A DNA stretch of 64,000 bases from DASXVX01 sp036504075 (GTDB taxonomy: Bacteria > Bacillota > Sulfobacillia > Symbiobacteriales > Symbiobacteriaceae). The position numbers and the translations under genes are program-made. This document shows, in pieces, positions 17,117 to 24,557 of the stretch. Each line of letters begins with the position of its first letter. Position 1 is the first letter of the stretch. The stretch is taken from assembly GCA_036504075.1 (NCBI GenBank), contig DASXVX010000052.1:124001-188000 (forward strand), written 5' to 3'. A model generated the notes under the pieces. The model was given only the letters and a program-made list of their open reading frames with translations. It did not search any database and was not told the origin of the DNA.

Positions 17117-18177
17117 ATCGGCAGACTCCTTTCGCCCTGAGAATTCGGCGGACACTCGTTGTTTTCGACGCCGAAGATGAACTTCATGAAGTTCCAGAAC
17201 CTGTCCCAGGGGTTCGGCTTCACCTGGTCATACAGGTAGTTGACCACCCCGCTGGAGGTCACGTTAGGGTCGATGGTCTGGCCGTCGGGATAGTAGATGT
17301 CCACGAGCTGCTGGAACCCGTCTGCGTGGTCGTGGTTCACTTCCATCCAGGCGACGATTTGGGAATCTACATCGTTGATGTACGCCTTGGGGTCTTTCTT
17401 CGCAGTCGCTTTGTTGATCCAGCGAAAAATGGCCTGGCCAATGTGGTCTGAACGCACACCGGTGTTCTGCTGCAATTGCCGGTGCTTGTCGTCGTCCCAC
17501 TGGAAGCGGTAGTAGATGAGGCCGCAGGCGTCAACGTTGAAGTCCTCGCCGCCCATGATGCACGTGGTCGTGATCTGCAGCTTGATGCCCTCTTCGGCAA
17601 GCGCAGGTGCGTACTGCGCGGGCACGTCCAACCAGGCAGGAAACACGGCGGGCATCCACTGAATGCCGCGGCGACCATTGCAGGGAATGGTGGGGTCCAG
17701 GTTAATCCCTTCGATGTAGCCCAGCAACTGTGCCACGTTGACTTCGAACTCCTTGTCGGCGCTGTTCCAGGACTTGATGTCGTAGACAGAGCACCAGTTG
17801 TGGATGGAGTAATCGTGGGGCCTGCCAGCCCGCGACCGGAAGTTGTAGAAGCCGATCACGTCACTCCTGCCGTACTTGCCGACCGGCCGTTTCAGAATCA
17901 GATTCCACCTGGAAGGAGCGTACGGCAGGTCTCTCTCGGTCCAGATCTCGTCCGGGTAGTCGGTGATGAGCACGGGCGTCGGGTCCACGCCCTCCATGGA
18001 GTGGACCATGAAGTCCTCAATGATGTTGTGGACCTCACGGCCAATCATCCCCGCGTACACGTTGCGAATGACCTGCTTCTCCTTCGGCCACTGGTCCATG
18101 TGGTGCGCCTGGGCCGGGACGGCAGACAGGACGAGGGACACCCCAACTAGGACCACAGCGATCCACCGCTTTTTCAA
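17107..18177 (-). CDS. Secreted protein of unknown function
   Basis: A 356-residue protein with a Sec signal peptide (KKR, then a hydrophobic run, cleaved after AVPAQA near residue 24). The mature part starts HHMDQWPKEKQ and has several His, Asp and Cys residues (Cys in NWCSVYD, TIPCNGRRG, TTCIMGGEDF, VDACGL), which could form disulfides outside the cell. I find no recognised catalytic motif. Translation starts at a TTG (18177) supported by a GGAGGAG site. The next gene overlaps its end, so they form a two-gene operon. It may be an output of the adjacent regulator/peptide locus, but nothing in the sequence proves this. Confidence 0.8.
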   Translation of the reverse strand: MKKRWIAVVLVGVSLVLSAVPAQAHHMDQWPKEKQVIRNVYAGMIGREVHNIIEDFMVHSMEGVDPTPVLITDYPDEIWTERDLPYAPSRWNLILKRPVGKYGRSDVIGFYNFRSRAGRPHDYSIHNWCSVYDIKSWNSADKEFEVNVAQLLGYIEGINLDPTIPCNGRRGIQWMPAVFPAWLDVPAQYAPALAEEGIKLQITTTCIMGGEDFNVDACGLIYYRFQWDDDKHRQLQQNTGVRSDHIGQAIFRWINKATAKKDPKAYINDVDSQIVAWMEVNHDHADGFQQLVDIYYPDGQTIDPNVTSSGVVNYLYDQVKPNPWDRFWNFMKFIFGVENNECPPNSQGERSLPMCA

Positions 18178-18298
18178 CGCTACTCCTCCATTCTATCACT
18201 TGGGAATCTCTGGCGGATAGACTTCTGTCAAGGCATGAAGCAAGGAATTCGCTGGCGGCGGGGCGGCAGCACCCCAGCGGACCGCCGCCCCCAGCCTG

Positions 18299-18676
18299 TC
18301 AAACTATCGGCAGAATCGGCGGTGACCCGCCACTGCCCGAACAGCACGCAAACGGCGGCGGGTCCCGGCTGGCGTCCACCCAAGGCGGAGGGCCGTCCAT
18401 GGGCCACAGGCAGATGACCAGCGATTCGGTGTGCTGAACGGGCAGCCAGCCCGCATGCCAGAGCATTATCACTACCAGGGCGGCCATCTGACGGCTCTTG
18501 GGTGTGTCCCCCCTGTGCACGAGGGCCGTTTCACACGAAAGTTCGGGCGAGCCGTCCAGTATCAACCGGGCGCCGCTGACGTGCCCGAACCAGTGCTGGC
18601 GGTACAGGCTCTGGTCGAACAGCCAGTGCCAGCCATCCGGGAGTTGCAGGGTGCTAGTCGTCCCGTCCATCGTCAT
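18299..18676 (-). CDS. Small hypothetical protein (third of an overlapping trio)
   Basis: A 125-residue Trp- and Cys-containing protein with no recognised domain. Its ATG (ribosome site AGGAAGG) overlaps the end of the 64-residue gene upstream by 23 bases, in the manner of coupled small genes. The middle (ALVVIMLWHAGWLPVQ) is hydrophobic enough for a possible membrane contact. The C-terminal Gly/Ser/Pro tail is low complexity. It is accepted as a gene mainly because of the start-stop overlap chain. Confidence 0.5.
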   Translation of the reverse strand: MTMDGTTSTLQLPDGWHWLFDQSLYRQHWFGHVSGARLILDGSPELSCETALVHRGDTPKSRQMAALVVIMLWHAGWLPVQHTESLVICLWPMDGPPPWVDASRDPPPFACCSGSGGSPPILPIV

Positions 18677-18848
18677 CCGCCTTCCTGACCAGCATGTACA
18701 GCATCGCCTGCTCCTCCCAGTCCCGCTCCTGCGCCCGCAGGAAACGGGCCAGAGCCGCCGTCCTCAGCCCTTCGGCCACAACTCGGGTATTCACACCCCG
18801 CGCGGCCAGGGTACCCCGAGCGAACGCTTTCGCCGCTGCCCTGCTCAT
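18654..18848 (-). CDS. Small hypothetical protein (second of an overlapping trio)
   Basis: A 64-residue Ala/Arg-rich helical protein ending in an acidic DDDGRDD tail. Its ATG sits in a TAATG overlap with the stop of the gene before it, a clear sign of translational coupling. No family is recognised. High Arg and Ala content with an acidic tail could suit binding to nucleic acid or to a partner protein, but this is speculation. Confidence 0.55.
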   Translation of the reverse strand: MSRAAAKAFARGTLAARGVNTRVVAEGLRTAALARFLRAQERDWEEQAMLYMLVRKADDDGRDD

Positions 18849-19093
18849 TAGCGATCCACCCCCCGCATGGACTGAAGGCGATACGCCTCATAGCGGTCCA
18901 CGTGCTCAATTCCGGCCCACACATCCAGACCGTGGCGGGCGGCTGCCTTGGGTGAGGGGGTAAACAGCAACTTGTTGATCCGGGCGGCCATATTGCGGAG
19001 AATCTGCTTGATGCTCAACTTCCCGGCACACGGGGCTGTGGTCACCAGGGAGTCCGCCAGATCAAGGCGCTGAGTCATCGACTGGACGGTCAT
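18848..19093 (-). CDS. Small hypothetical protein (first of an overlapping trio)
   Basis: An 81-residue soluble basic protein. The ATG at 19093 is chosen for a very strong GAGGAGGAG site; the reading frame continues upstream to 19213 but has no site there. It starts the chain of three coupled small genes and is divergent from the XRE regulator gene at 19363, which may control it from the shared 270-base promoter region. No family is recognised. Confidence 0.6.
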   Translation of the reverse strand: MTVQSMTQRLDLADSLVTTAPCAGKLSIKQILRNMAARINKLLFTPSPKAAARHGLDVWAGIEHVDRYEAYRLQSMRGVDR

Positions 19094-19362
19094 GTGACAC
19101 TCCTCCTCTTCATTCACGGTGCCGCTCGGGGCTGTCTCGGCGTGCTTGCCGAATTTCGCCCACAGACTCTTGTAGGAGAGCGCAGACACAGGTAGAATGG
19201 AAACGTCATCCATTGTTCGACGATCAACGGTTCTTGAAGTCCAGGTCCCGCAGCCAGTTCGTTAGCGGGAATCTGCGGTGTGAATCAAAATTACCAGAGA
19301 TTCCCACCAAAATCTACCAGTCCATGCTGTATAACCTGCCAGCAAAACGGGAGGTGTCCGCT

Positions 19363-19977
19363 GTGCCGCTGACCCGTGGCCAACGTTTGCGGCGCTTGCG
19401 TGAGCAGAGGCGGATCGAGATCAAAGAAGCGGCCCCCGCCATCGGGATCAGCCGCGGCTACTTGTCTCTCCTGGAATTGGGGGAAAAGGGCAAGAACTTA
19501 GACCACGTGCGTGCTAACCTGGAACGTGCGGCGGCCTACTATGGCGTTCTCCCTGATTACCTGCTGGCCGAGACATCCCAGGAATATCTGCGAGCCTACA
19601 TCGAACACCTCGGCGTGGCCTGCCCGGCCACTTTTGGCGGAAGGTTCGGCTTGATCCTCAAGGAATTGCAGCTACGTTGGGGCGAAGAACACACGGAGGA
19701 TCAACTCGCGGTCGCCCTTGGCTGTGGCGTCGAGGTGATCCGCGACTATCTGACCGGCAGGGCTGAACCGACAGACAGTGCTGTACAGCAAATCAGTGCG
19801 ATTACAGGGGCACCGACTGACTGGCTCTTGCCGCACTCCACCAGCCCGTCAAAGGCAGGCGAGGAAATCCAGCGAATCGTTGAAAAGGCCATGGCCAGCG
19901 GGATCGAGCCCCGGGAATTGGACATGCTACTTGAGGCATGGCTCTTGACCAGGAAAATGAACAAGCCCTCGGGATAA
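19363..19977 (+). CDS. XRE-family transcriptional regulator
   Basis: A 204-residue DNA-binding protein. Residues 4-65 are an XRE helix-turn-helix (RGQRLRRLREQRRIEIKEAA, GISRGYLSLLELGEKG). A second HTH-like segment may lie at about 125-165 (DQLAVALGCGVEVIRDYLTG). The GTG at 19363 is chosen for GGGAGGTG; the frame continues upstream without a site. It is divergent from the small-gene trio and convergent with the TPR/peptide pair. It lacks TPR repeats of its own, so a plausible but unproven model is that the neighbouring TPR protein or its peptide acts on it. Confidence 0.85.
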   Translation: MPLTRGQRLRRLREQRRIEIKEAAPAIGISRGYLSLLELGEKGKNLDHVRANLERAAAYYGVLPDYLLAETSQEYLRAYIEHLGVACPATFGGRFGLILKELQLRWGEEHTEDQLAVALGCGVEVIRDYLTGRAEPTDSAVQQISAITGAPTDWLLPHSTSPSKAGEEIQRIVEKAMASGIEPRELDMLLEAWLLTRKMNKPSG

Positions 19978-19990
19978 CCCGAGGGCTTGT
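19961..19990. terminator. Terminator overlapping the XRE stop codon
   Basis: A perfect 13-bp stem (ACAAGCCCTCGGG with its complement) has the stop codon TAA in its loop. It ends the XRE transcript and may also stop the convergent peptide transcript, whose stop lies at 20066. Confidence 0.75.
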
Positions 19991-20065
19991 CTCAATGTTT
20001 GGACTCCACGATCATCGGCGGCGAACAGGCATCCGCATGAGGGGGGCCTGCTGGAGGGCCGGGTG

Positions 20066-20194
20066 CTACCTTACGGTCTTTGTGCTCATCATATTGATCG
20101 TCGGACCAGGCTCCGAGAACCCGGCGCCAGCTGTGGCCGCAACCATCACACTCAACGCCAGAACGAGCAGAAGCACCGTGGCGAGTTTACGCAT
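20066..20194 (-). CDS. 42-residue exported peptide precursor (Phr-like)
   Basis: A 42-codon gene, too short for usual gene finders. It encodes a Lys/Arg start (MRKLA), a hydrophobic core (TVLLLVLALSVMVAA), small residues suited to signal peptidase (TAGAG) and a short polar tail of about 17 residues (FSEPGPTINMMSTKTVR). Its ATG overlaps the last codons of the TPR gene by 8 bases, with AAAGGGGG upstream, so it is translationally coupled. This is the layout of Rap-Phr and related RRNPP pairs, in which the secreted tail is processed, re-imported and bound by the TPR protein. The peptide role is inferred from layout and leader; I know of no described homologue. Confidence 0.65.
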   Translation of the reverse strand: MRKLATVLLLVLALSVMVAATAGAGFSEPGPTINMMSTKTVR

Positions 20195-21083
20195 CACCTA
20201 GAACGCCCCCTTTTTTTACGATCTCAGCCAGCCACTCGTTAGCTGCGTCCAGCAACCGGTAGTGGCGTCGTTTGTCAGCGATGATGGCAGTCCACCAGGC
20301 CAAGGCCGCAGCCCGATAGCGATCCCCCGTCTCCCACGCGGCGTGCGACACCCAGTAGCGGAGTTCAGCCAGCGGGAGTTCCCAGACACTGCCCTCCGCC
20401 GTTTCGGCCTGGTTCTCGTTCGCTACCGCTTCGGCCCGATTGCCTGCCAGCATGGCCTCGACATGGCGGCCCTGATGGTAACGGACCAGTGCGGTGGTAG
20501 CGTGAACGACAAACCTGGCCAACGGCTCCTGAACATCTTGAACTTGCGACAGCGCCTGATCGGCCTGATCTACCTCGCCGCTGAGAGTCAGCGAGTAGAC
20601 CAGATCGCAAGTGGAATTGACGCGACTGGCTGGGTCACTGTACGTCTCGGCAGCTTGGCGATGATGCGGCACCGCCTGGCCGTACTCGTGGAGCCGGTCG
20701 TGGGACAGACCGATGGCATGGTGTGCCCATGGCCGCCATTTGGCGAACTCCGGGAACGCCTCGGCCGCCGCCAGAAACTGCTGTCCAGCCGCGATGGCGT
20801 CATAGTAGAATCCGTGGCGGGAGCACGCGACGGCTCGGTTAGCCAACATCTCCGCCCAGACAACTGTATTCGGTTGGGCGACCTTGAGGCCATGGTATGT
20901 AAGGACAACGGCGTCGGCCAGGCGTCCCAGGTGGAGTGCGGCCTTGGCACCTGTCAACAGATAGGTGCCAGCGGGCATGCCAAAATCGCCATGTTTCAGG
21001 AGGCCCCTGGCGGCTTCAAGTGCGGTGGCGTGATCTTCGGAATGTATGTCAGTCAGTAGTCGTTCCCGATCCGTCTGGACCAT
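20187..21083 (-). CDS. TPR-repeat protein (Rap-like, no HTH)
   Basis: A 298-residue all-helical protein built from tetratricopeptide-like repeats (for example ALEAARGLLKHGDFG, WRPWAHHAIGLSHDRLHEYG, SGEVDQADQALSQVQ). It has no DNA-binding helix-turn-helix and no membrane segment, so it resembles Rap-type peptide receptors more than PlcR/Rgg regulators, though it is shorter than a typical Rap (about 370-380). The ATG at 21083 is chosen for a GGGGGG site; ATG 21089 is an alternative. Its 3' end overlaps a tiny exported-peptide gene, and the XRE regulator lies just beyond. It probably binds that peptide and a protein partner. Confidence 0.75.
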   Translation of the reverse strand: MVQTDRERLLTDIHSEDHATALEAARGLLKHGDFGMPAGTYLLTGAKAALHLGRLADAVVLTYHGLKVAQPNTVVWAEMLANRAVACSRHGFYYDAIAAGQQFLAAAEAFPEFAKWRPWAHHAIGLSHDRLHEYGQAVPHHRQAAETYSDPASRVNSTCDLVYSLTLSGEVDQADQALSQVQDVQEPLARFVVHATTALVRYHQGRHVEAMLAGNRAEAVANENQAETAEGSVWELPLAELRYWVSHAAWETGDRYRAAALAWWTAIIADKRRHYRLLDAANEWLAEIVKKGGVLGDA

Positions 21084-21183
21084 GTACATCCCCCCAGTCA
21101 TCTGGACTCATTATACCAGTTCCTGGATGATACTTCCATGGCGAACAAAGCAGAACACTTCGGCACAAGCGAGTTTCAACCAG

Positions 21184-21217
21184 AAAACCCCGGCAACCGT
21201 CATGGCCGCCGGGGTTT
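21184..21217 (-). terminator. Terminator of the kor operon
   Basis: A stem of about 10 bp (AAACCCCGGC with its near-perfect complement) is followed on the minus strand by TTTTCT. It lies 13 bases past the last gene of the oxidoreductase operon. Confidence 0.8.
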
Positions 21218-21229
21218 CCCGTTTTGAAG

Positions 21230-21787
21230 TCACAGGGCCGGAACCGGCGTCTCGGCCCCCGCGCCGATACCCACCGCCAGCGCCGTCAGGTTGCCTTCCA
21301 GCATGTTCTTCCGCATCGAAGGGATGTTCTCCCGGATCGCCTCTTCCACCAGGGCCCGGTTCACGCCCTGCAGGTGCTGCAGCATGGCCCCGAGCATCAC
21401 CATGTTCATGGCGCCCGGCTGCCCCGCTTCACGGGCCAGGTCGTTGACCGGAATGTTGATCACCCGCACGTCGTCCCGCACGTCCACTTCGTGGATGAGC
21501 GAACTGTTCACGAAGATGATGCCGCCCGGCCGCACCGCCGGCAGAAACTTCCGCAGCGACGGCTCGTTCATGGCCACCAGCATGTCCGGCCGGCTGGCGA
21601 CCGGCTCACCGATCTCCGTGTCGGAGACGATCACCGAGCAGTTGGCCGTGCCGCCCCGCATCTCCGGCCCGTAGGACGGAATCCAGGTCACCTGATTGCC
21701 CGCCAGCATGCCGGCGTGGGCGAGAATCTTCCCCATGAACATGATCCCCTGACCGCCAAACCCGGCCAGGCGTACCCTTTCGATCAT
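21230..21787 (-). CDS. korC: 2-oxoacid:ferredoxin oxidoreductase, gamma subunit
   Basis: A 185-residue gamma subunit of a four-subunit 2-oxoacid:ferredoxin oxidoreductase. Family motifs are GFGGQGIMFMGKILAHAG at the start, WIPSYGPEMRGGTANC and SDTEIGEPV. The complex decarboxylates a 2-oxoacid to acyl-CoA and CO2 and reduces ferredoxin in the cytosol. Its start overlaps the beta-subunit stop by four bases. The alpha subunit resembles the VorB type, so 2-oxoisovalerate or related branched-chain oxoacids are the likely substrates; 2-oxoglutarate cannot be excluded from sequence alone. Confidence 0.92.
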   Translation of the reverse strand: MIERVRLAGFGGQGIMFMGKILAHAGMLAGNQVTWIPSYGPEMRGGTANCSVIVSDTEIGEPVASRPDMLVAMNEPSLRKFLPAVRPGGIIFVNSSLIHEVDVRDDVRVINIPVNDLAREAGQPGAMNMVMLGAMLQHLQGVNRALVEEAIRENIPSMRKNMLEGNLTALAVGIGAGAETPVPAL

Positions 21788-22569
21788 TCCGGCCGACCCC
21801 CTTTGGCGGGCTCCAGATTCGCCGGCACTTTCAGTTCACCCATGGTGAAGTGCGGCATGAGTTCCTGGCGGATCCACGCCATGGACTGCACGGGCGTCAT
21901 GCCCCAGTTGGTCGGGCAGTTGGCGAGCACGCTGACGATCGAATAGCCCTGTCCGGCCATTTGGGTTTCGAACGCCCGCCTGATGTACTTCTTGGTCTGG
22001 AGCACCGCCTTGGGCGAATCCGTGGAGCCGGACGCCACGTACGCAGCGCCCGGAATCTCGGCGAACAGCTTCGGAATATCCAGCGGCTGGCCGTGCTCCG
22101 CGGCGATGCGCCCGTACGGCGTGGTGGAGGTCTTCATGCCCACCAGGGTGGTGGGCGCCATCTGCCCGCCGGTCATGCCGTAGATCGCGTTGTTCACGAA
22201 AATCGTGGTGATTTTCTCGCCGCGCATGGCGGCGTGAATCGCCTCGGCGATGCCGATGGCGGCGAGGTCGCCGTCGCCCTGGTAGGTGAAGACGACGGCT
22301 TCCGGCACGGCCCGCCGCACGCCGGTCGCCACCGCCGGCGCCCGCCCGTGGGCGGCGCCGACCCAGTCGATGTTGAAGTACTGCTCACAAAACGACGCGC
22401 AGCCGACCGGCCCGATGCCGACCGTGCGGCCCAGGACCCCCAGTTCCGCCAGCACCTCGGCGATGACCCGGTGGATGATCCCGTGGCTGCAGCCCGGGCA
22501 GTAATGTAACGGCTTGCCGGTCATTCCCTCCGTCGGGGTGAAGACGGGCTTGCCGGCGGTCTCATTCAT
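21784..22569 (-). CDS. korB: 2-oxoacid:ferredoxin oxidoreductase, beta subunit (TPP-binding)
   Basis: A 261-residue thiamine-diphosphate-binding subunit. The Mg-TPP motif is seen as GDGDLAAIGIAEAIHAA followed by VNNAIYGMTGGQMAPTT. The N-terminal YCPGCSHGIIHR carries the conserved Cys-x2-Cys-x-His typical of these subunits. It forms the active site with the alpha subunit and passes electrons to the small ferredoxin-like delta subunit. Its start overlaps the alpha stop by 8 bases and its end overlaps the gamma start, so the subunits are translationally coupled. Confidence 0.93.
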   Translation of the reverse strand: MNETAGKPVFTPTEGMTGKPLHYCPGCSHGIIHRVIAEVLAELGVLGRTVGIGPVGCASFCEQYFNIDWVGAAHGRAPAVATGVRRAVPEAVVFTYQGDGDLAAIGIAEAIHAAMRGEKITTIFVNNAIYGMTGGQMAPTTLVGMKTSTTPYGRIAAEHGQPLDIPKLFAEIPGAAYVASGSTDSPKAVLQTKKYIRRAFETQMAGQGYSIVSVLANCPTNWGMTPVQSMAWIRQELMPHFTMGELKVPANLEPAKGGRPE

Positions 22570-23635
22570 GGGTGGACACCTCCCCGACCAGCAATCTGAT
22601 GCGCTCCGCCAGTTCTTCGGCCGTCGGCATGAGGCCGCCCAGCGTCCGGTGGTGCCAGACCGGCGCCTTGCCGTTCACCGCCAGGCGAACGTCCTCGACC
22701 ATTTGCCCGATGTTCATCTCGGCGACCAGGAAGCCTTTGGCAGTCTGTGCGACGGCCTCGATCGGCTTGGCGGCGAAGGGCCAGAGCGTGATCGGGCGGA
22801 TCAGCCCGACTTTCTGCCCCTGCTCGCGGGCCATGTGCACGGCGGCCTTGGCGATGCGCCCGGCGGTGCCGTAGGCGACGACCACCAGGTCGGCATCCGC
22901 CGTTTCGAACGCCTCCCAGCGCTGCTCGGTCGCCCGGACCAGGTCGTACTTGTCGGCCATGGCCACGGCCCGCTGCTCGGAGACCACCGGGTCCAGCGTG
23001 TAGCCGGTCGCGTCGTGCTTCGGTCCGTTCCCCTTGCCGCGGGTGGCCCAGTCCTTGGCCGGCAGTTCCAGCGCGGGCGGGTCCCGGAACTCCACGGGCT
23101 CCATCATCTGGCCCAGTACGCCGTCCATGGCGATGATCGCCTGCATGCGGTACTTGTCGGCCAGGTCGAAGGAGAGCGCGGTCAGGTCGGCGGCCTCCTG
23201 CACGCCCGAGGGCGCCAGCACGAAGGTGTAGTAATCGCCGTGGCCGCCGCCGCGGGTCATCTGGAAGTAGTCGCCCTGCGAAGGGTCCAGGTTGCCCAGG
23301 GCGGGGCCATGCCGGCTCACGTCCACCACGACCACCGGCAAGTGATACGCGGCCAGGAACGACATGCCTTCCTGCATGAGGCTGAAGCCGCAGCCGGAGG
23401 TGCCGGTCATCACCCGTTCACCGGCGGCGGCGGCCCCGAGCATCATGTAGACCGCGGAGACTTCCGATTCGGACTGCACCATCTGTCCGCCCACTTCGGG
23501 GAGGCGGCGGGCCATGTATTCGATGATTTCACTGGACGGCGTAATCGGATAGCCGAAGAAGAGGCGGCAGCCCGCCCGGATTCCGGCTTCCGACACGGCT
23601 TCGTTGCCTTTGACCAATAGCTTTTGTACCACCAC
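22562..23635 (-). CDS. korA: 2-oxoacid:ferredoxin oxidoreductase, alpha subunit (VorB-like)
   Basis: A 357-residue alpha subunit. The N-terminal pyrimidine-binding domain holds GNEAVSEAGIRAGCRLFFGYPITPSSEI and VMTGTSGCGFSLMQEGMSF. The C-terminal transketolase-like domain has VAYGTAGRIAKAAV and GLIRPITLWPFA. The single-domain length and motifs fit the VorB/KorA type used for branched-chain 2-oxoacids. Translation starts at GTG 23635. The ferredoxin-like delta gene lies 10 bases upstream. Downstream pairing with phosphate butyryltransferase and butyrate kinase supports a catabolic role that yields ATP from acyl-CoA. Confidence 0.92.
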   Translation of the reverse strand: MVVQKLLVKGNEAVSEAGIRAGCRLFFGYPITPSSEIIEYMARRLPEVGGQMVQSESEVSAVYMMLGAAAAGERVMTGTSGCGFSLMQEGMSFLAAYHLPVVVVDVSRHGPALGNLDPSQGDYFQMTRGGGHGDYYTFVLAPSGVQEAADLTALSFDLADKYRMQAIIAMDGVLGQMMEPVEFRDPPALELPAKDWATRGKGNGPKHDATGYTLDPVVSEQRAVAMADKYDLVRATEQRWEAFETADADLVVVAYGTAGRIAKAAVHMAREQGQKVGLIRPITLWPFAAKPIEAVAQTAKGFLVAEMNIGQMVEDVRLAVNGKAPVWHHRTLGGLMPTAEELAERIRLLVGEVSTHE

Positions 23636-23645
23636 GCTGCCCCCT

Positions 23646-23849
23646 CTACTTGTAGACGGAAATGGCCACGTCCGGACACATGATCGCGCACAGCGTGCAG
23701 CCGTTGCACTGCTCGGGCTTGGCGAGCTTGGCGGGCATGTAGCCCTTGCTGTTCGCCTCTTCGCTCACGGCCAGGGCGCCACGGTTGCACGCTTCGATAC
23801 AAAGCTCGCAACCCTTACAGATTTCGGCGTTGATCACTACGTAACCCAT
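23646..23849 (-). CDS. korD: Ferredoxin-type delta subunit (2 x 4Fe-4S)
   Basis: A 67-residue protein with two complete 4Fe-4S motifs: CKGCELCIEACNRG near residue 11 and CNGCTLCAIMCPD near residue 48. It is the electron-transfer subunit of the oxidoreductase encoded immediately downstream and carries electrons from TPP to external ferredoxin. The ATG has a GGAGGGA site. There is no sign of a separate role. Confidence 0.93.
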   Translation of the reverse strand: MGYVVINAEICKGCELCIEACNRGALAVSEEANSKGYMPAKLAKPEQCNGCTLCAIMCPDVAISVYK

Positions 23850-23870
23850 GCGGGTTCCCTCCCCAATGCG

Positions 23871-24557
23871 CTACTCCCCCAGACCGGTCGCTGCTCCCGC
23901 CGACCGGTCCAGGTAAATGTCCAGCGGTTCCACGGTCAGGCCGGGCAGCCGCCCGGCAGCGGCGTCCGCCAGGTCACGCCGCACGGCGACCCCGACCAGC
24001 GGCACGCCCAGTTCCCGGGCCACCGCCTGGGCGGCGGGCAGGCCGGCCAGCACATCGTCCAGCGTGGTCGCCGGTCCCAGGTTCGGATTGGCCAGCACAC
24101 CCGTCCAGGGCAGCTTGGCCGTCACCTGAATGGCCGCCGCCTCCACCAGCGCCTGAGCCGCCGTAGCGGTCCGCGGCCGGTGCGGATTGACCACCAGGAG
24201 CATGTCGGCGGCACCCGCCAGGTCCTGCGCATACTGCCCCAGCACCCGGCTGCCGACGGCATCGCCGCCCAGGTCTACAAAGACCTGCCAGGCCGGGTCC
24301 CGCAGCACGCCGCGCACCTCCGGGGAGACCACCGGCAGGTCCGCACCCCGCATGCCCAGCGGCGGCAGCACCACCCGCACGCCGGCTGCCGCCAACTGCG
24401 ACAGGACTTCCCGGCTGCGGAAGTAATGGTTCACCGTGTCAATATCCACCAGCGCCGCCTTCGCCCCGGCCGCCGCCTGGCGGATGGCCCGGTTTACGGC
24501 GATTTCCGTCTTGCCGCTGCCGCTGTGGCCGGCCAAAACGGTGATGCGGCAGGTCAT
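23871..24557 (-). CDS. P-loop ATPase of unknown role in the oxoacid operon
   Basis: A 228-residue P-loop NTPase with Walker A GHSGSGKTEIA at residue 10, a VDIDTVNHYFRSRE segment like the deviant switch regions of CobQ/MinD/ParA proteins, and DLGGDAVGSRVLGQ near residue 94. It starts in an ATGA overlap with the phosphate butyryltransferase gene and lies 21 bases before the ferredoxin subunit gene, so it is fixed within the operon. A role in cofactor insertion or maturation of the oxidoreductase is a reasonable guess, but no direct evidence is visible. Confidence 0.75.
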   Translation of the reverse strand: MTCRITVLAGHSGSGKTEIAVNRAIRQAAAGAKAALVDIDTVNHYFRSREVLSQLAAAGVRVVLPPLGMRGADLPVVSPEVRGVLRDPAWQVFVDLGGDAVGSRVLGQYAQDLAGAADMLLVVNPHRPRTATAAQALVEAAAIQVTAKLPWTGVLANPNLGPATTLDDVLAGLPAAQAVARELGVPLVGVAVRRDLADAAAGRLPGLTVEPLDIYLDRSAGAATGLGE

